Assembly (NCBI RefSeq): GCF_963576675.1
Contig: NC_088913.1
Location: forward strand, 24,631,001 to 24,695,000
Direction: 5' to 3'
DNA: 64,000 nt
From: Euphorbia lathyris
Taxonomy: Eukaryota; Streptophyta; Magnoliopsida; Malpighiales; Euphorbiaceae
The notes under the pieces were generated by a model. The model ran no database searches. It was not told the DNA's origin and saw nothing but the letters and a program-made list of their open reading frames with translations. Shown here one piece after another: positions 59,041 to 64,000 of the stretch (its first letter is position 1; every line of letters starts with the position of its first letter). The position numbers and the translations under genes were made by a program.

Positions 59041-60162
59041 TTAAGCAATCAGGAAATTGAACTTGTCAAGAATATCCTCCCTGGAAAGCTTTGCACACTT
59101 CTGATAGAAACTCAGGTCTTTCGGCAGCTCGACCTGTTCAGAATCCGATGAGACCGACACAGTTGGTTCTCCCTTTCTCTTCCGGCTTTCTACCTTCCTT
59201 GATGCAACGAAGTCCGACATCCAAACCCACTTCCCATTCACTAGCTTACCAAACATCATCTTTTGCAGGCTTCGGAGATCAATCTGGTCCGGATGGTTCA
59301 CAATAGTGAGCTGAGAGTGGTCCTCAGGCTTAAAGACTCCGATAGATTCAGCAATTCTAGTGACAATGCTTCCGCAACAGATTAGCGAAGAGCTCTTTTT
59401 ACTAAAAGCACTGATGTACTCCCCAAACCAGAATCCTAAATTCATTCTTGGCCCAACTGCCATACTCCACAAAGTGGTGAGGTCTGCATGTGGCATGGTG
59501 GCTTGATTTTCCTGAGCAAATATCGTGCCGGACACTAGCTTGTGTAAGTAATGAATAGCATAGTCCTCGATATTTGACGCCTTGGAAACGCTCCTGTCAT
59601 AATGTTGCTGTCTCGAAATAGAGTTCCAGAAGGCAGTAGGATCAAAGACATTGGGGGTCTGGGTGAATGCTTCCTTATAGGCCTCAGACTCAATGTCATC
59701 ATCATTCGTGGCACCCAATAGATGGTTAAACATGTTGAGCGAAGGCCTCTGAGAGTGACCCATAAGTCTGAAACTGAACTTTCCCTCCTCGTCAGGATTA
59801 GTGATCTCCGCATCGTGCTTGAATGTGGCCAAGAACTCTAACGTCAGTTCCCTGTATGCCGGCTCCTTCATCTCAAAGAAGCAGCCGAAATGGCCTACCT
59901 CCATGAGCGTGCGCACCCTCACATCCAGCTTTAACCGCTCTAGGGTGTCCCAACAAACTGTCCTTATCGGTGTGAATTCAAGTTTGGCCAGTTCTTCGTA
60001 GTACGCCTGCACTTTTGCATCTTTGAACTGAGAGAGTTTCTTCACAAGCTTTTCATCTGGAACGAAAGCGACTGTGCTAGGTTCCGTCACTTTGCCTTTT
60101 CCTTTCTCCTTCTTGGTCGAACCCTCAACCTTTACGTGCTTCCCTGAACCGCGAGTTCTCAT
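59041..60162 (-). pseudogene. Athila env-position ORF (ATHILA ORF-1-like), main part
   Basis: Open for 373 codons from ATG 60162. The N-terminus is basic (MRTRGSGKHVKVEGSTKKEK), then comes a globular region with TPIRTVCWDTLERL, YRELTLEFLATF, GKFSFRLMGHSQRPSL and FWNSIS, the pattern of the ORF lying after pol in Athila elements. Function is unknown; the place is that of an env-like gene, but I see no membrane segment. The TAA at 59041 is followed in the same frame by further codons that cross the SIRE-B insertion into 45945-45708, so the original protein was about 80 residues longer. Confidence 0.75.
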
Positions 60163-60837
60163 CTAAAATTCAAACTAAATAGATGCCTCTACAACCGTGA
60201 GAAAACAAAACAAGAAAAATCTTGGTAAAGGTGAGAGACGATATAACGTAAAAACTGATTAGGGTACCAGCAGTCTGCGTTCTTTAAGTAGGAAAAAGGA
60301 GACAGTTCTCTTGAACTACCGCCCAAGAGATCGTCTCCTATTCTGCCACCTGGACAAAGTTGGACGGAGAGATGATTACTCCAGGCAAAAAGACGCTAGG
60401 GTGCCCTAAATCACGTATTTACGGTACACCATCTACTTTGTATTTTACCGAGGGGACGCTTAGGCTGGATTTAAGACCTAATGACAGTGGATTTGACGTG
60501 TCACTTATCTGTCTGCAATTTGATATTTATTTTTATTTTGAATTTATTTCCCCCCCAAAAATTCTTAAGACCTGACTCCTTATCCCTCCAAAAGCTACAC
60601 AAGCAAAACTGAAAACTTCACTCTTATTGACAAGGGTAGAAGTTTTATAATTTTCCTCATGGATATACATCTTAGACTCGAATGCATGGTTAAAGCAAAA
60701 ATGATTATTATCAGGTTTCTTACTTAACACATGATTAAGGATAATAAAATAAAAGGAATTGTTGGAGGGATACTTTCCTACTGCAATTGGTGTTTGCAGC
60801 GAACACCCTGTGTTTCTTGTCATTGGTACGGAGGATC
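60163..60837 (-). other. Athila spacer between pol and env-position ORF
   Basis: No gene recognised. A C-run (60549-60556) and AT-rich parts. An ORF on the - strand at 60533-60823 has no recognisable motif. Confidence 0.5.
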
Positions 60838-60898
60838 CTAGAAGTGAACTATGTCAATCTTCCTCTTGTGGTCATTCTCAAGATATGGTTTGAGACGC
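60838..60898 (-). pseudogene. Athila integrase, last codons
   Basis: Continues the frame of 62638-62947 after removal of the solo LTR: the FKVNGQRL word is completed and LKPY-type codons follow, ending at TAG 60838-60840. Confidence 0.85.
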
Positions 60899-62637
60899 TG
60901 ATAGGGGTCAAAAACCCTTATCTTTGGGTACGGTTTTAGGACGGGTTTTAGCGTTATTTAGTTAATAAGTGAGCAATTCTCGCATTTAAAGGCTTTTGTG
61001 TGAGTTAGTTAGAAATTGGAAACGTTTTATTTACTTTTCGTTGTTTAGGCTCGTTTTATGATCAATTTAGGCAAATACGGCCAAAATGGCATGCATATTA
61101 TAATTCCGTTATCTTTTGAAGCTAATTGATTCGTCAAAAGTCGCACCAAACGAAGCGTTTGCTCAAATAAGCGATTGGCGGGTCAATTTAGCCCTTGGAC
61201 TAATGTTGTTTGGAGTTTATGTGTTTGTGCAGGTTAAAACATGATCAATTTCAGGCAAAAATCGTGTCTCGGGGACCCCCGGCAGTCGCTCGGCGAATTG
61301 AGCATCAGCGCGCAGCCCGGGCGCTGCTCGGCGAGCAGCCCAGGCACTGCCCAGGCACTGCCAAGGCACCGCCCAGGCACTGCCCAGGCACTACCCAGGC
61401 ACCGTCCAGGCACTGCCCAGGCACTGTGCCTGCTCGCCGAGCAGGCCCTCAGAGGCCTACTCGCCGAGCAGGCAGTGCCTGCTCGCCGAGCAGGCCCCCA
61501 GAGGCCTGCTCGCGACGAGCAGTGCCTGCTCGCCCTGCTCGGCGAGCAGACCTGCGGGAATTGGTCAAAAAGACCAATTCTGCCCCCACGATGCCACGAT
61601 GGACCCCACGACTTCCTACCTGCATAAGGACACGAATTAGGTCATCAAAAGGGCCCGAGCCACGCCTATAAATAGGATTTTTCCAATGTAATTAGACATC
61701 TTTCATTATTTGTAAATTATCTTAGCTTTCCCCTTGAATTTCCTCTCCATCTCCTCCATCTTTTTCAACCTCCATTGAAGCTCCTTCAAAGCTGTTCTCG
61801 AGGAATATTCAAGGTCCGTCTTTAAGACCTAGGAAGCCGATTGCAGAGTAGACAGGTTCATTGAAAGGGATTTTCGTATCTCCTTTTACCTTTCCTTGTT
61901 TGTACTCTTTGATACAGTCTATGAATCCTAGGCTAATTGTATCCTGTGACATTATCATTCATCTTTAATAATATTTTAGCTCTTATTTTGTTCTATGTTT
62001 AATTGTTTAATCTTTGTCTTACACTTTATTCAATTGGTTTAACTCATTCAAAAGCCCCAAAATCGAGTAGGCACATATTGTGAGCTGAATCTGACCTAGT
62101 CAGAGCCTAGGAGATTGACGACCTCTTAGTTGATTAAGCCCAAATTGCTGAGCCTTAGACCTAGTTCCGGCCTTACAAGGGAATCACGCACTAGGAACTT
62201 CAGGAGGGTAAGTAGTGTTAATCGCCTTGAATACAAGTGACTTAGATTAGGTTTTTAATCAATAGACCTAATAACCTAACCTCATTATTATCGTTCATAC
62301 CATGTTCCTTCGGGTAATTGCATTAGTGAAAGATCAATTAGGAGTAGTTTAACTTAATTAGGAGTAGTTTAACTTAATTAGGCGTAGAATAACTTAGTTA
62401 GAACTAGATAACTTAGCTAGGAGTAGCATAATTCAACCTAGGAGTAGATTAACTTAATAAAAACCAATTCAAACCCCACAAAGCCTAGATAACACCTGAG
62501 ACCGAGTAGTTCAATACTTGTGGTAAATAAGTCATGTGGATTCGATACCTGGACTTTCCAGATTTATTACTTGATAATGATGGGGTACACTTATCCCTTA
62601 GTGAGCCTTGCGGTAGCGAACGTCGTGAGGCACATCA
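60899..62637 (+). mobile_element. Solo LTR, 1739 bp, duplication GACGC, inside Athila integrase
   Basis: Starts TGATAGGGGTCAAAAACC and ends GAGGCACATCA. GACGC lies at 60894-60898 and 62638-62642. TATA-like GCCTATAAATAGGATT near 61665. GTGGATTCGATACCTGG near 62536 is the usual word close to such LTR ends. No internal region, so it arose by LTR-LTR recombination or is a fragment with perfect ends. Confidence 0.93.
61324..61555 (+). repeat. G+C-rich U3 block: 11-bp tandem repeat and GCTCGCCGAGC palindromes
   Basis: Eight copies of CCCAGGCACTG (61339-61426) are framed by about six copies of CTGCTCGSCGAGCAG. ORFs through this block are by-products of the repeat. Confidence 0.9.
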
Positions 62638-62642
62638 GACGC

Positions 62643-64000
62643 TGCCCGTTTACTTTGAAAGGATCATTGCCGTACTTGAAAATCTCAACCGCTCCATGCT
62701 CGAACACCCTGTTCACAATGAATGGTCCTGACCATCGTGACTTTAGCTTTCCTGGAAAAAGCCTCAATCTTGAATTGTATAAAAGTACATTTTGACCCTC
62801 ATGAAAGACTTTTTTACTGGACCTTTTTATCGTGCCACTGCTTGGTCTTTTCTTTGTAATTGACTGCATTCTCGTAAGAGAATAGTCTGAATTATTCCAT
62901 TTCGCATAGTTGCAACCGTCTCTGTTCACCAACAGCTTGTGTCTCAAAATTTAAAAATGTTAATGCCCAAAACGCCCGGTGTTCCATTTCAACCGGTAGG
63001 TGACAAGATTTTCCGTATAACAATCTAAACGGAGACATGCCAATCAGTGTTTATAGGCTGTGCGATATGCCCATAGAGCATCATCGAGCTTGTTCGCCCA
63101 GTCCCTCCTAGAATTTCCAAAAGTTTTCTGTAAAATTCTTTTGATTTCTCTATTGTAAATCTCCACCTGTCCACTTGTTTGTGGATGGTATGGTGTGGCA
63201 ATCCTGTGAGAGACCCCAAGTTTTCCCATTAACTTTTCAAATTTAGCATTACAGAAATGGGTCCCCTGATCACTGATGATCGCTCGTGGAACCCCAAATC
63301 GGGCAAACAGCCTTTTCAGGAATTTAACTACCAGACGAGCATCATTGGTGGGGCTAGCCATTTCTTCGACCCATTTGCTCACATAATCAACCGCTACCAA
63401 GATATATTTGTGCCTAAAGGATGTAGGAAATGGACCCATAAAGTCTATTCCCCATATATCAAAAATCTCACGCACAACTATGTTGTTGAGGGGCATGGCA
63501 TTTCTAGCCGAGATGTTGCCAGTTCGTTGGCACTCATTGCAAGTGCTAACGAATAGATGGGCATCTTTGAAAAGTGTGGGCCAGAAAAAACCTGATTGAA
63601 GAACCTTGGCCGCAGTTCTGCTAGCACTATGGTGTCCTCCAGCTTCTCGGTCATGACAATGGCTTAGAACATCCTATCCCTCCTCTTGCGATATACACCT
63701 TCGAATAATTTGGTCAGCGCACAACCTGAAAATATATGGATCTTCCCAAAAATAATATTTAATTTCAGTAAAAAACTTCCTCCTCTGATTAGTGGATAGG
63801 TTGTGCGGCTTAAGTGAACTTGCTAGGTAATTAGCAATATCGGCAAACCATGGCGCAGGCTGTGCAACGTATAGATGCTCGTCTGGAAACCTTTCCAAAA
63901 TCTCTGGTTGTTCCTGGGTACCTTGGTGATAAATCCTTGACAAGTGATTAGCAGCGAGACTTTCCGTTCCCTTTTTATCCTTTATCTCGAGATCGAACTC
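62643..64000 (-). pseudogene. Athila pol: integrase region, frame broken
   Basis: Read from the right edge: a pre-integrase segment (63943-63674, FPDEHLYVAQPAPWFADIANY), then TAG near 63674 and the zinc domain (HH then CNEC near 63540). The core follows: first Asp in GIDFMGPFP, second in ISDQGTHF, Glu in [13 protein letters not shown] (63496-63044). Frames shift near 63045 and 62950; the C-terminal domain (62947-62643) has [21 protein letters not shown] and RWSGPF, typical of Athila/Tat integrases. The three catalytic residues are intact, but the frame is not. Confidence 0.88.

Larger units (their letters stand above)
42850..64000 (-). mobile_element. Athila-type Ty3/gypsy element on the - strand, extends past right edge
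   Basis: Read from right to left: integrase region (64000 to 60838), spacer, env-position ORF, 3' untranslated region with two purine tracts, then 3' LTR (44124-42850). A 13-kb SIRE-type element sits in the env-position ORF and a solo LTR in the integrase. Gag, protease, reverse transcriptase and the 5' LTR would lie beyond 64000. Type is judged from integrase motifs, the ORF downstream of pol and the purine-tract context. Confidence 0.85.

Noticed and set aside
61339..61426. CRISPR-like repeat series
   Set aside because: Units are 11 bp and contiguous with no spacers; the genome is a plant's.
61210..61671. Two overlapping Ala/Arg/Gly-rich ORFs of 128-153 codons
   Set aside because: Produced by the G+C-rich 11-bp repeat and palindromes of the solo LTR, open in more than one frame.

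Overview
The window is repeat-dominated nuclear DNA of a flowering plant, most likely a eudicot. Every coding segment I can recognise belongs to a plant transposable element: Ty3/gypsy of the Tat and Athila types, Ty1/copia including a SIRE/Maximus-type family with an env-like ORF, a plant LINE, a CACTA element, a MITE and several solo LTRs. I find no host gene, no rRNA or tRNA gene and no CRISPR array. The species cannot be named from the sequence.

Left third (1-20497). A Tat-type gypsy element on the + strand (3052-20497) forms the base layer. Its 5' LTR is cut by an internally deleted SIRE-type element (1-3051, whose left end is outside the window). Its integrase gene is cut by a structurally complete copia element (6734-16041, 5-bp duplication ATTTC, LTRs about 1% different). 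Downstream of its pol lies a decayed antisense ORF with intron-like gaps, then the 3' LTR (19972-20497).

Middle (20498-42849). In order: a decayed copy of the same copia LTR; an AT-rich spacer with a long (AT)n run; the 3' end of a LINE (about 22524-23461); a 161-bp MITE; a 2.7-kb degenerate tandem array with a period near 88 bp; a gag-like remnant; tandem hairpin repeats split by a 2.2-kb solo LTR (29221-31413); a decayed copia pol interrupted by another solo LTR (32592-34046); a 1-kb head-to-head LTR palindrome (35443-36460); and an Athila-like 3' portion on the - strand that hosts a non-autonomous CACTA element (38812-40376).

Right third (42850-64000). An Athila-type gypsy element on the - strand runs off the right edge. 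Its 3' LTR is at 42850-44124, its env-like ORF is split between 59041-60162 and about 45708-45945, and its integrase region lies at about 60838-64000. Nested in it are a 13-kb SIRE-type element (45951-59017, duplication ATCAT), which itself carries a truncated Athila-type LTR (51447-53511), and a solo LTR inside the integrase gene (60899-62637, duplication GACGC).

All elements with coding capacity carry nonsense codons, frameshifts or deletions, so none looks autonomous. The most unusual feature is the recurrence of short self-complementary words in LTRs and untranslated regions: a 34-nt palindrome found four times at 35.7-42.1 kb, CTCGNCGAG-core palindromes upstream of the TATA box in two different LTRs, and roughly 70-bp tandem repeats whose hairpin stems differ on both sides.
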